The position numbers and the translations under genes were made by a program. A DNA stretch of 64,000 bases from Theristus sp. LFF4_11 (taxonomy: Eukaryota; Nematoda; Chromadorea; Monhysterida; Xyalidae), in assembly GCA_030248135.1 (NCBI GenBank), contig JASANC010005541.1, positions 62,001-126,000 on the forward strand. Reading direction: 5' to 3'. Shown one piece after another: positions 23,642-35,675 of the stretch. The notes below the pieces were generated by a model. It did not search any database, was not told the origin of the DNA, and was given only the letters and a program-made list of their open reading frames with translations. The stretch's first letter is position 1, and each line of letters starts with the position of its first letter.

Positions 23642-24426
23642 TTTCGGTCTATCTGCATTGCAAAATTGTGCCGCGTTTAAAATTTTGAGAAACGCTGAAT
23701 TGAATAACAAACGCAAGATAAGATAGTTGTTCTTGCAACATCTTTCTTGGTTTGACAACCTCAGAATCACAAATGCAGCCGCAAAACAGTTGTGAGCATC
23801 TTTTTTACCACGGTGTTTTTCGCATTTACAAATCTCATGAGAATGTCCCAATCGATCGACAGCAAAAAAATACAAAAAAAAACAGCTCATGATCACAAGA
23901 ACAGAACTGAACAAGGCAACGTTTTTCGTGACTTTCCTCATAGAAGTGTCAAAGAAGTCCATACCAAAAACAACAGCAACCGCAAAAAACTGGGAAATAA
24001 TACAAACAATGCAACAATAACGTCAGTAACAGTGAAACGAGAAGAACAAGAAAACAACAAGTGTCAACATTTTCACCAAACAAATATATTTCAAATTCAT
24101 CTTCAACAATTTACACAGCAAGCATGAGTAGTATTTTCAATCGTCGAATTGCATAAAAATGGTTTTCCGTTTGAACGAACCAGCAAGCTGCCAGTTAACT
24201 CACGAAACTAAACAGAAACTGTCTAGAAAAAACGAAGAAATAAAAATCCCACTTTTTTCTAAGGCTATTTGTGTCACGGTTTGATCTCGACGGGAAAGAA
24301 AACTCAACTCAAATAATCCGACCACCAAGAATTGTTCTCAATTCTTTACGCAAGCTAACCTTCAGCACAGTTTCGTGTCGAGACCAGCAACTGTAAATCA
24401 AGACCAGAGGAGACAAAAATCAGCAA

Positions 24427-27400
24427 TCAATTTGCATCATCCGATGAGCCGTCGCCATCGACGTCGTCCATCTCCTGCTGCAGCACCTCCTCCTGCTCGT
24501 CACTGCTGTTCTCGTCACTGTCGTGTTCGTTTGCACTCACTTTTCGAGACTTGGTGAGACGCTGCTCAAACTCGGTTGTGTCTGCTAAACTGTCGTCGTC
24601 CTCAGTGCCACTACTGCTGCCCGACACGTCCATTGCGTTCTCATCTGTGCACACTTGTCGAGAACGGTTCTCATACGTCCGCATTTATAACCGATAAACC
24701 AGAGCGACTTTTTCATACAGAACGTTTCTATTGATTTGTAAGCTGACGTTACTCGTCTTACTATGGTTGCTTCTTTAACACAACAATAATGCTGAAACCA
24801 CAATGGCACAATGCCGACACAACGCACCACACTGGCCAGCAGCATCATCTGCATTCTCTTCGTCACCATCGTCTGCCTCGTCCCACCAATTCAACGATAA
24901 ATCTTCGTCTGAAAAACATGCACACTTCCATGACTACAAAAATGCAACCGTTCAAGAGAATCAGTGAACCCCGAAAACCACGAAATAAACAGACCTTCCA
25001 TTGATTCTTGATCGGATGCAGTGGAGTCGTCTGCTGATTGATCAGAATCCGCTAAAGTTTAAATAAAAACTGAGTTTCTTTCGTTTTGTCCCCGATCTTA
25101 ATGCAGACAATGTCTGACCTGACATGCACGGACAAAAATAGTTGTAAAAATTCACTCGAGAAATATTCTGTATGAGGTTTACAACTAAAAAATAAAAGAA
25201 AACCGAATCAACCGCCCAGTTTTGAAAGTCTACGTGCAGTTAAACTCTGTGAAACTTGTCCATCCATACTGGCATATCAATCTGACACGGTGACTAACTA
25301 CATCGAGCCGGTGGAACCAATCAGTAAGCCCGATTCAAAAAGCAGCCAATCAGCCGACTGCCCATGATTGACAGGCCGACTGTAACTGGAGGCCGTGAAT
25401 GTCGCAGACTGCCAAGCTTGCCATGGAAGGCGTGTGTGTTTTGATCAGCAGCACTGACCAGCGTGCGATGCGGCCGCGTCATGCAGCAGCAGCTTCGCCG
25501 GCACATGTGCAAACGTGCGTGGCTGTGCGGCCAAGCGAATGCGCTCACGCAGCAGCTGCAGGCGTCCTGCTAGACCGCCCAATCGTGCTGCTTGCTGTGC
25601 GCGCGCACACAGAAACTCGTGCAACGGCTCGAGTTCACCACGCGACGCCTCCGGCAACTGCAGCAACATCACACCACAAACTGAGTTTCCATTCAACTCA
25701 GAATTCATTCATTCAATTCGAATAATATCAGAACCAAAAAAAGGTAAAAGACTACTCATGCGATGGCTTGAAACCCCAATCAACGCAAGCATTCATCAGC
25801 GCAAAACTGACCGATGTCAAATACGGCGTGTGTAACGTGACGACGCAACGCAGCCAGCACAGTAATCTTAGTTTCACTGCTCTGCAATGAAAAAAAGGTA
25901 ACATACATTTTCACTGCCCAATTTTCTAAATTGATTTATTGATTCATTCTGTTTTTAGTTTTTTTCTGGCCGTGCACCCAGATTGCTGGATTGGACCTGT
26001 TTCCTTGTGCATTTGCGTGACGCTTATTGGCGCCGAATAAAACAAAAGGAAACCATCCTTGGTATCTCAACGAACTGCTACCCCATTCTAATAATCCGCT
26101 CAATCTGATAAATTATTTTGGGATCCGGTTTTTTCAGGTGTATGAGGTGTACAGCATATTTCTTTAAACGTGTAATCTTTTTAGCAAATGCAGAGCCGAA
26201 AAAAGAATGAACGAGACCGGGTACGGGTTAAAGAGTACATGCGTGTGTCGCCACACATGGCTTTTTGATTACCCTACCGAACCCGATTCCAGTTCATCTT
26301 TTAATTTGAAATTTCGCGGGCTCTGTATTTGAACAAAAAGTGACAGGTTCAAAGAAATGCACTGTATCCCCGAAAACAGCGTTTTACGCTGCTCAAAAAC
26401 ACTAGTTTTGATGTGTTTCCTATTTTGAGTTCAAGGTGCCAAGTTTTGGAAAGTTAAGAAGCTGAGAAACATTCGGTTTTTTCGGTTTTAAAACGGAAAA
26501 GAAACCGGTTTTTCCTGGCAAAATAAAAAAACAGGTTTTTTACCAACCCTGTGTATACACCTTAGTTTTTCACAAAAAACCTGTAGGATGTTCATATAGC
26601 AGAGAAAAATTGTGCACAAACTCGGTTGAATTCGAACGAAGTCGCAAGGTCAACTGGCGAATCAAAGGCAGCACAGCCTGCACCGCAAGTTCAGCGGATG
26701 TCGCTCTGATTGCAGCATCGTTGTCAAGTGAAAATATGCTCTGAAACATGTTACTCATAAATTAGCCATCAGCCTTCAGCACCAAAATTCAACGGATGCG
26801 CATTTTGATTCAAGGTGCCGAAGGCGGATAAGCTTCACCCAAAGAAACTGTGAAAAGCAACCCCTGACACGAAGCTCAAATCAGCGCAAAGGTATGGCTT
26901 GGTTGGTGGTCTATTGGCAGTAACCGAACACGCTCACACAAAATTCACCGCACGCCGAAACAATACGGCGCGAAACGAACATTAAGTTTTTGCTTGTCGC
27001 CACTTTGCAACGCCTGGGTCAGCAGCACAGCAACACTGCACTCGCCGGACGTGCTCGCAACGGGCGTGTTCCTTGCCGGCAGTCTGCACGCATCACCACT
27101 GTGATCTTCTCTCTCGTTTACAGTTGACTTCGGCGTTTGCGTGCTCATTCTCTCGCTAAAATCAATTAAAAGCCGATTCTGCAAACGCCGCAGACGAGCT
27201 ACTCAATGTACAGCTTGTTGATTCGAACGCGTCACACCGAAATGACGCCATCTGTGCTCTCCAAAACATGTGTTTGTCATGTTGACCAACAAGCACGTTC
27301 AGTTAGGCCGATCGTGACTGCTGAACGGGCGAACCAATCTTCTGGTGCCTGTGCACAATAAACGAGCGGTTTCTCAGCATGACGTCATTTCAGTGGAACA

Positions 27401-28324
27401 CGTTCTAATGACTCTCGAATACACGCAGACCATTTATCACCGCTGCTCAGTCGTTCACCGAGCGTTTGTTCCTGAGACGATGAGTTGCGTCTGCGCTCGT
27501 GCCGTGCTCGTCTGCCGGTTTGATCTGGACTCCTAGTTGTTTCGACAACAGTTTTATCTCCAACGACTGGTGTCGGCAATTCATTGTTCTGAAAGTGTAT
27601 TTTTCCAAATGATTTTGATGCTGTAAAATAGCAAGCTGAGTACAGCCAGTTCGAGCGCACGAAATTCGTCAGTATTGTGATTGTGAATATGTCTTCCTTT
27701 AAAAATCAGTCACAATGCGTACACGCAGTTCTCTTGAACATCGGTTTATTCAAGTTTATCATACAAAAATGTCTGAAACATGCTTCGACTCTGCCCTGAC
27801 CATGTGGTGCGTACGAATGACGGTCGCACTTTGTGCCTCTGCTGTCCCCCTATAAGCGGCGTTTTGTTCGCTTTTGCGCGCGTGTCGTTTGCGTGCTTTG
27901 GCCACCTTCACTGCGTCTGGTTGCACAATCGCGGTCACTTTCGTTTGAGACTGCCCAGAGAAAGCTCGGGTTGATGAGAAACACGCACAAAACAATAAAA
28001 AAATAAGAAGCAAACAATTATTTACAACAAAAAAGTTATTTGTTGCTTTGCAGCAACTGAGAATGGCGTGCTCATGAGAAAACAGTTTTTCAGGGACGAC
28101 ACACACATGGACACACACACCTTTCGTCTTTTTTCGTTGTCTACAATATCATAATGGTCGTCTTCAGAACCGGGCGACAATACCAAACCATTCTGGCGAA
28201 TTACTGCAGCAGCAGCACTCTGAGAAGCTTCCACTTCTGCGGTCTTCATAACATCTTTGGTGTTGCTGGCTGATTTCGATCCGTGACCTTCACGGCGTTT
28301 TTTCGTATCCAACTGCATTTCCAT
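24427..28324 (-). CDS. WDR43 / UTP5-like protein, C-terminal part
   Basis: Exons: 28324(or higher)-28121, 27950-27780, about 27593-27440, about 27165-26981, 26740-26618, 25881-25812, about 25680-25510, one near 25470-25390, 25051-24995, 24908-24828 and 24644-24427 (stop TGA). The core is a Utp12-type domain: VAVLLTQALQSGDKQKLN, then SIFSLDNDAAIRATSAELAV, VLPLIRQLTLRLRS, KITVLAALRRHVTHAVFDI, ELEPLHEFLCARAQQAARL and AFHGKLGSL, in the same order as human WDR43 (VLLTQGLESND... WLKCVL... LHGKL). The last three exons are a long acidic Asp/Glu/Ser tail (SLNWWDEADDGDEENADD, DEQEEVLQQEMDDVDGDG), also typical. WDR43/UTP5 belongs to the t-UTP/UTP-A complex of the nucleolar small-subunit processome. The N-terminal WD40 propeller, about 350 residues in family members, is not found: upstream of 28398 lie only repeats. 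It is either a far-upstream part of the gene or lost. Confidence 0.82.
26370..26555 (-). mobile_element. Fragment of the GAAACCGGTTTTT element family
   Basis: CCCCGAAAACAGCGTTTTACGC through GAAACCGGTTTTTCCTGGCA and TTTTTTACCAACCCTG is the reverse complement of the left part of the element at 51516-52297. No right half remains. Lies in an intron of the WDR43-like gene. Confidence 0.7.
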
Positions 28325-28475
28325 GTCTATTCTGGCTGCCTTGCTCAGTTTTAATGGCTCGTGCTGTCGTGCAGGTATGTAAAACCGAGGTCGACTCCAG
28401 TACCGTGGGCGGGGGGGTGGGGGGGGGGGGGGGTCCCCCAGAGCACCAGAGACCGTCGGGTGGGGGGGGGGGGGG

Positions 28476-29558
28476 TAGGGTTGTTAAAAAAACAAAAATC
28501 GTCATTTTTGTTTTTTTTTTTAAAGAAAAATTTTTTTTTTAATTTCAAAAATCAAAGTTGTGCTAAATCAATTAGGGAGTTCGAAGAACCACATTTGATG
28601 TGCAAGCACCTCCGGAATGACTCCCGTATGGCGGAACTTTGGAGATTTTGTTTTGGTGACCTCAATTACCCCTTTTCCAAATCCAAACCGTTACCATACC
28701 TCTTCTCTTCTTGTGTTTTGACCTCCAAAACGTCACTAATTGTCCCCAGCCCAAGTGAAAATACACATACCGGCTTGAATCACTAATATGAATACACACA
28801 CATACTGGGAATCTGAGAGCGTAATGAAATCAATCAATCAATCAATCAATTGAAATTCGATCAATTCTGATGATGTGTCGCGACGGCAGGACACGAAACG
28901 GCAACCAGACAACGTAACGCTTGCAAACGGAGCAGCTCGGACGCTCAAATTTAGATTGCGAGGCGAATCGTCAGCTCATCTGCATCGGAAATGGTAAGCC
29001 AACCTTTGGGACGCTCAAAAACTTCATGGCAGATGTTGTATAAGCCTGAAATCAGTCGGTAAAACGGTCCAAAATCGACTGCTAAAGGTTTTACGAGGTA
29101 ATATCAAAGAAAATGATTAAAAAAAACAAAAATGCCGATTTTTTTAAATCGAAAAATTTTCCTCTAATATGCTCTGAAAACCTCAATTTTGGCACAATTT
29201 TTCAAAAGTTCAACAAAAATTTTCTTTGATATTACCTCGTAAAACCTTTAGCGGTCGATTTTGGACCGTTTTACCGACTGATTTCAGGCTTCAACAACAT
29301 CTGCGATGAAGTTTTTGAGCGTCCCAAAGGTTGGCTTACCATTTCCGATGCAGATAAGGTGACGATTCGCCTCGCAATCTAAATTTGAGCGTCCGAGCTG
29401 CTCCGTTTGCAAGCGTTACGTTGTCTGGTTGCCGTTTCGTGTCCTGCCGTCGCGACACATCATCAGAATTGATCGAATTTCAAGCCGGTATGTGTATTTT
29501 CACTTGGGCTGGGGACAATTAGTGACGTTTTGGGGGTCAAAACACTAGAAGAGGTATG
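28476..29558 (+). mobile_element. Family B element (TAGGGTTGTT), palindromic copy split by a hAT
   Basis: Starts TAGGGTTGTTAAAAAAAC in forward orientation, but after an AT-rich centre near 29140 reads back as its own reverse complement. The element continues after the hAT insertion at 32339-32392 (gaggtcaccaaaac, gttccgcc). The forward arm also carries a (AATC)n tract at about 28830-28852 not seen in other copies. Confidence 0.75.
28850..29490. repeat. Large inverted repeat (about 250-bp arms)
   Basis: The arm at 28852-29112 (from GAAATTCGATCAATTCTGAT to TACGAGGTAATATCAAAGAA) is complementary to 29214-29489 (TTCTTTGATATTACCTCGTA to ATTGATCGAATTTCAAGCC) with a spacer of about 100 bp. Other family B copies contain only one arm. 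Confidence 0.85.
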
Positions 29559-30024
29559 GTGGTAACTAGGGATGGAGCCGGTTCCGGTCCGGATTCCGGA
29601 TTCCGGCGCCTAAAACTGGATCCGGATCCGGTCCGGATTCCGGCGCAATTTTGCCGGATCCGGCCGGATCCGGCCGGAATGGCCGAGACCCGCGAATTAA
29701 CCAGTTGATTCCTCCGTTTCAGAGCTGTTCAATGGTTTGACAAATTTGTTTCGGTGCTTTGTTGGTTTTGTTGTTGTGCATTTGACATGTGATCAGTGAG
29801 CGTTTCACGGCTTTTGTCTTGAGTGGTAAACTTATGTGCAGCATCGTCCACTTTAAAAAGCGTGGCTGCCAGCTTTTGGCCGACGTTGTTGATGAACAAT
29901 AGCAGGTTTTTTGAAATCAGCCATCTTCGTTGGTCATATTCAGTTAGCTGTCAAACAGTTGCTTTTTGTGAGCCCCAGAACACCAGCGATTTTAGCGACG
30001 TGTGTTACCGTGGGTGTGCGGGGG

Positions 30025-31295
30025 TAGGGTTAGGGGCTTTGGAAAAAAAATTTTTTTTAATTTTTTTTTGTTTTTTTGTTTTTTAAATTTGGATTTTTTT
30101 TCAAACTTAAAAAAAAATTTGAAAAATTTTTTTTCTACTTTGCTCTGAAAATTCGATTTATGGCATAATTTTTTGAAAGTTCAAACCAAATTTTCTTCCC
30201 AACTTCTTTGTGTGCTTAGGTACATGTCATTATTTGGTCATTTTGACCGACGTACTCCATGTTTTTCGATTTGGATGACTTCTAGAGTCAATTTTTAGCG
30301 TTGAAATGACTTAACTGAATTGAAATATCGTTTCAGAAATCGTTTTCTTGCAACTTAGAACATGTTTTTTCAGTCGGTAGGCCATGAGATGAACATGATA
30401 TTTTGTTGATTGGCGTATGTTATAGGTCTACAATGGAGTTGTGCGATTGTTGTTGTTGTTGTTGTTGTTGTGATTTTTAGGCGATGTTTTTAGCCAGGGC
30501 TAACCCAGAGAAGCGTACAGAACGCCATTGAGTAGGGCGCCCATCGAGTTTTCTCTGTCATTAAGTGCCTATACACCCCTCGGCGGGGCTCGATCCCCCG
30601 AGCGCACAGACTGTAGTCTAACGCACTACCACCAGGCCACGAGGGTGACAAATATATTGTTATATATATATTGTTAAATATATTGTTAAACAATTGGAGC
30701 GGAGATGTTGGTTAATACCACATCACACGACCGTTTTTCAGATACCCGATAACATGGCCACATGTTAAAACTTGCGTGCTGAGCTAAACTAACGTGTTAA
30801 ACTTGCGTCTGTCAGTTGCCCGCAACGTGATCGCGAAATCATGGTACGTGTTTTCGATACGATGATTTGAAGAGTGGGCTCTCGCCATGTGGCAGATAGC
30901 ATAGCTGGTTGAACCTGAAAGTAAGTGTCTTGGGGGGGGGGGGCGACCGGGTCGACAGGGGTTGCCGACTTAGCTACAGCAAACAGGAATTTTTGAACAC
31001 AGTCAAATTTTGGTAATTTTCTAAAGAGGAACAACTAAGAACGGTTCAATATTCAAGTACACGTCGAAAATTGTCCTGTTTTACTGTTGAAAATGCAACT
31101 TTCCCTCTATGAAATGGACATAATTTCAATAAAACACGATTTTCGCTCTTATAGTTTTCCGGATCGTTCTGAAAATAGTCTAGATGAACTCAGCTCGACG
31201 AGACGCTTCGAACAAATCTAACTTGTAAAAAAAATTAAAAAAAAAAATTTTTTTTTAATTTAAAAAAAAATCCGGATTTTTTTCCCCTAACCCTA
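30025..31295 (+). mobile_element. MITE family C copy 1 (TAGGGTTAGGGG ends)
   Basis: Ends TAGGGTTAGGGG and CCCCTAACCCTA; 8-bp duplication TGCGGGGG at 30017-30024 and 31296-31303, cutting the hAT body cleanly. No coding sequence; T- and A-rich subterminal regions. Carries a SINE at 30449-30650 absent from the other copies. Confidence 0.92.
30449..30650 (-). mobile_element. tRNA-derived SINE
   Basis: On the minus strand the head has box A-like TGGCCTGGTGGTAGTGCG and box B-like GGGATCGAGCCCC, followed by a body (GTGTATAGGCACTTAATGAC, AACTCGATGGGCGCCC) and a (CAA)n tail (seen as GTTGTTGTT on plus). Family C copies at 32581 and 37759 lack the insertion at this point, which fixes its borders to about 30449-30660. 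Confidence 0.8.
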
Positions 31296-31370
31296 TGCGG
31301 GGGTGCCGTGATCCCCTAAAACCCGATAAACCCCCCAACGACGAATCCACGAGACGACGAATCCATTTCA

Positions 31371-32082
31371 ATGGTGTTGCCCGCCGTTTGCGCACTGAAG
31401 CAGCGCATCGAACAAGTCGATGACAGCATCAGTACATTGGTACGACGAAAAAAAACGCTGCTGACCAGCATCGACACACGCTTCCGTGCGCTTTTCCACA
31501 ACGAATCCAACATCATGGCCACGTACGTTGATCCGCGATTCAAGAATACTGCAGTCGTCTTCGAAAATGAAGGCGCGATTCGTTGTGAACTACTTCACAT
31601 TGCAAAGAAAATCTTGAAACGACCGGAGACGCCCACAAACTGCGACGATACATCCGAGATCGCGAACAACGACGATGACGAAAGTGAACGCGAGCCCGAA
31701 CCAAAAAAGAAATCGACTGGCCTCCACGGAGGCATCGAGTTTAACGCTGCGCGACCGCGCAACCCGTCAGGCGAATCCAGTCTCGAAGACGAACTGCGCG
31801 GCGAAATGAATATGTACGAGTCGGATGATTTTATCGACGAACCGGACAAAAGTGATCTAATGTAAGACTTTTGGCGGCTGAACTCGTCTAAATACCCCAA
31901 ACTATCGACAATCGCGCGCAGATACCTGGCACCGCTACCAACAAGCGTGGCAAGCAACGAATGTTCTCTGAAGCCAGGCAGGTGTTTGTGTACAGCCAAT
32001 CTCGTCTGTCAACTCAGAACGCCGAAAAGGTCATGTTTCTGAATGGAGTGTTGGCAGCACTTGATTATCCCTATGCGATGTG
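31371..32082 (+). pseudogene. hAT transposase, C-terminal part, decayed
   Basis: Frame 31371-31865 reads LLTSIDTRFRALFHNES, MATYVDPRFKNTAVVF and an acidic linker, typical of hAT transposases. A TAA at 31863-31865 replaces a Leu codon seen in the copy at 53281-53856, and a further frame break follows before VFVYSQSRLSTQNAEKVMF. The dimerisation region is therefore out of frame. Confidence 0.85.
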
Positions 32083-32580
32083 AATTTTGTCAATTGTTGT
32101 TGTAATTTTTGGTTGGTTCACGTGCTGTGTCTTGCTGACTTTGTTTCTGTGTCTGTGCTGTTTTATGCTGAAAATGTGATGAAGAAGCGACGAAATGTGC
32201 GTAGATGTTTTTTAGACAAAAAGGCCATTCCGGTCCGGATTCCGGCAATTTTTGCCGGATCCGGCCCGGCCGGAATGGGCTTTTGCCGGATCCGGCCCGG
32301 ATTCCGGCAAATTTGCCGGATCCATCCCTAGTGGTAACGGTTTGGAAAAGGGGTAATTGAGGTCACCAAAACAAAATCTCCAAAGTTCCGCCGGGAGCAG
32401 TACCGTGGGCCCAAACAAATTTTCGAAGGGGGGGGGTATGGTGCCGTGGGGGGGTGCCGACCAAAAAGTGAGGGGGGGGGTCCAACCAATGGGAACGTGT
32501 TACCCCCCCCCCCAGGGGGTCCCATGGGGGGGTGCATTTTTTCAAAATTTTCTGTGGGGGGGTCCACCCCCCCCCCCCCC

Positions 32581-33636
32581 TAGGGTTAGGGGCTTTGAAA
32601 AAAAAAAATTTTTTTTTATTTTTTTTTGTTTTTTAAAAAAAAAAATTTGGATTTTTTTTTTCAAACTTAAAAAAAAAATTTGAAAATTTTTTCTTCTACT
32701 TTGCTCTGAAAATTCGATTTATGGCATAATTTTTTGAAAGTTCAAACCAAATTTTCTTCCCAACTTCTTTGTGTGCTTAGGTAAATGTCATTATTTGGTC
32801 ATTTTGACCGACGTACTCCATGTTTTTTCGATTTGGATGACTTCTAGAGTCAATTTTTAGCGTTGAAATGACTTAACTGAATTGAAATATCGTTTCAGAA
32901 ATCGTTTTCTTGCAACTTAGAACATGTTTTTCAGTCGGTAGGCCATGAGATGAACATGATATCTTGTTGATTGGCGTATGTTATAGGTCTACAATGGAGT
33001 TGTGCGATATATTGTTAAACAATTTGAGCGGAGATGTTGGTTAATACCACATCACACGACCGTTTTTCAGATACCCGATAACATGGCCACATGTTAAAAC
33101 TTGCGTGCTGAGCTAAACTAACGTGTTAAACTTGCGTCTGTCAGTTGCCCGCAACGTGATCGCGAAATCATGGTACGTGTTTTCGATACGATGATTTGAA
33201 GAGTGGGCTCTCGCCATGTGGCAGATAGCATAGCTGGTTGAACCTGAAAGTAAGTGTCTTGGGGGGGGGCGACCGGGTCGACAGGGGTTGCCGACTTAGC
33301 TACAGCAAACAGGAATTTTTGAACACAGTCAAATTTTGGTAATTTTCTAAAGAGGAACCACTAAGAACGGTTCAATATTCAAGTACACGTGAAAAATTGC
33401 CCTGTTTTACTGTTGAAAATGCAACTTTCCCTCTATGAAATGGACATAATTTCAATAAAACACGATTTTCGCTCTTATAGTTTTCCGGATCGTTCTGAAA
33501 ATAGTCTAGATGAACTCAGCTCGACGAGACGCTTCGAACGAACCTAACTTGTAAAAAAAAAAATTTTTTTTTTTTTTAAAAAATTTTTTTTTTAATTTAA
33601 AAAAAAAATCCGGATTTTTTTTTTCCCCTAACCCTA
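32581..33636 (+). mobile_element. MITE family C copy 2
   Basis: TAGGGTTAGGGG to CCCCTAACCCTA, 1056 bp, closely matching copy 1 without the SINE. Flanked on both sides by runs of C, consistent with insertion into a poly-C run. Confidence 0.88.
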
Positions 33637-33830
33637 CCCCCCCCCATGAAATTTTTTCGCTTAAATTTTAAAGGAAAAACGCTAAATTTAGCTGCAAAAT
33701 CTTTGAAATTACAATGAAGATGGTCAAGTTATCATATATTCAGCTTATATTATAGACTTTATAGACAAAAAATCATGATTTTCGAAAAAAATTTAGGGTG
33801 TGCAGAAAATTTTGGGGGGGGGTCTCCGCC

Positions 33831-35527
33831 CGTAAAACTACAAAGCTAAACCGGAGCTGGAGCTGATCCCTGATCCCAATGTTTCACCCCTTCAACAAAG
33901 CTGTCAATCAAGGCACTTTCACTTTGTTAAAAAGGCTTCACTTAGGATTAGGATTAGGTTTAGGATTAGGAACCTACAACGACTTCATTAGGATTAGGAT
34001 TGGGCTTAGGATTAGGAACCTACAACGACTTCATTGAAACCGAACTAAACAACAAAACGGCCTTTAACAAAACCACGGAGGCAACACGGAACACGGAGGC
34101 TGCACGCTTAACAAAACCACGGAGGCAACACGGAGGCTACGTGCAGCTAAAGTGACCCATATTTTATATGCACACAACACGCTGCGCACCTTTAACAAAA
34201 CCACGGAACACGGAGGCACGCGGATTTGGGGAGGTTTGGGGACAGGACCAATCCGTCCCCGTCCAAAAAAATTGTTTTTGTCAAATAAATAAATAAATAA
34301 ATAAATAAAGCAAAACTAAATGTCAAAACTAGACTTCAAGGATTACGATGGGTCTCGACACGATTTTTTAAAAACGTCCCTGATTGCCAGAAAAAGCTAC
34401 TCTATTGGTGGACACCGTTCATATGATTGCAACAAACAGTCTTATGTTTGAAGTTCGGGCACACGGGTTACGGTAGCGGTAGTTTTGGGTCTTGACACGA
34501 TGATGCTGAAAACTACTTTGTTTCTTGCGAATAACAGTTGAAACCAATTAGAAACACGCAGCGTTTTCACAGAATGTCAAAACTTGAGTTCAAAGAATAC
34601 GGTAACTCTGCTGTGTGGGTCTCGACGCGATTTTTTTTAAACTGCCTTTTATTGCCAGGAAAATACTAAAATTGATGAACACCGTTCACATGATTGAAAG
34701 AAACAACTGTTATTCACAAGAAACAAAGGAGTTTTCAGCAACTTCGTGTAAAAAGACCGAACTACAGCTACCGTAACCCGTGGGACCTTACTTCAGACAT
34801 ATGACTGTTTCATGCAATCATGTGAACGGTATCCACCATTCTAGTAACTGTTCTTGGCAATAAAAGAACGTTTTAAAAAATCGTGTCGAGACCCACAGCA
34901 GAGTTACCGTACTCTTTAAAATCCGATTTTTGACGTTCTGTAATAATGCGGCATGTTTCTAAATGGTTTCAACTGTTATTCGCAAGAAACAAAGTAGTTT
35001 TCAGCAACTTCGTGTCAAGATCCAAACTACCGCTACCGTAACCCGTGTGCCCGAACTTCAAACATGAGACTGTTTGTTGCAATCATATGAACGGTGTCCA
35101 CCAATAGAGTAGCTTTTGCTGGCAATCAGGGACGTTTTTAAAAAATCGTGTCGAGACCCATTGGAGAGCTACCGTAATTCTTGAAGTCTAGTTTTGACAT
35201 TTAGCTTTGCTTTGCTTTATTGCGCTTTTATTTATTTATTTATTCATTTATTTGACAAAAACAATTTTTTTGGACGGGGACGGATTTGTCCTGTCCCCAA
35301 ATCTCCCCAAATCCGCGTGCCTCCGTGTTCCGTGGTTTTGTTAAAGGTGCGCAGCGTGTTGTGTGCATATAAAATATGGGTCACTTTAGCTGCACGTAGC
35401 CTCCGTGTTGCCTCCGTGGTTTTGTTAAGCGTGCAGCCTCCGTGTTCCGTGTTGCCTCCGTGGTTTTGTTAAAGGCCCAACAAAACAGACTGTAAACTTG
35501 GCTTTGGTTTAGTAATGTAGGCAAAGC
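33831..35527. mobile_element. Fold-back transposon-like element
   Basis: Flanked by the duplication GTCTCCGCC (33822-33830 and 35528-35536), which restores the host repeat word GTCTCCGCCAGACAAAAT. The ends are imperfect inverted repeats (CTACAAAGCTAAACC against CTACATTACTAAACC). The interior is a near-perfect palindrome of about 700-bp arms centred near 34740, with landmarks CACGGAGGCAACACGGA, CCCCGTCCAAAAAAATTG, (AAAT)n and GGGTCTCGACACGATTTTTT repeated in each arm. No transposase. The left end carries GGATTAGGATTAGG repeats. Confidence 0.8.
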
Positions 35528-35675
35528 GTCTCCGCCAGACAAAATTTCATGGGGGGTGTGGGGGGGTGTCGGCCAAATTTTCGAGGGGGGGGTCCGATGG
35601 GGGGGGGGGGTGCCCGGTTTGTTTTAGGGGGGGTGGCACGGTGCCCCCCCCCACCAGTACCGTGGGCGGGGGGGG

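Larger units (their letters stand above)
29567..32330 (+). mobile_element. hAT transposon copy 1 (with nested insertions)
   Basis: Termini TAGGGATGGAGCCGGTTCCG and the inverted CCGGATCCATCCCTA, with subterminal CCGGATTCCGG repeats; exact 8-bp duplication GTGGTAAC at 29559-29566 and 32331-32338. Encodes a decayed hAT transposase. A TAGGGTTAGGGG-type element is inserted at 30025-31295. Confidence 0.92.

Noticed and set aside
33930..34020. Interstitial telomere repeat (TTAGGA-like words)
   Set aside because: Units are irregular (GGATTAGGATTAGGTTTAGG) and the same words occur inside other transposable elements, so no telomeric origin is claimed.
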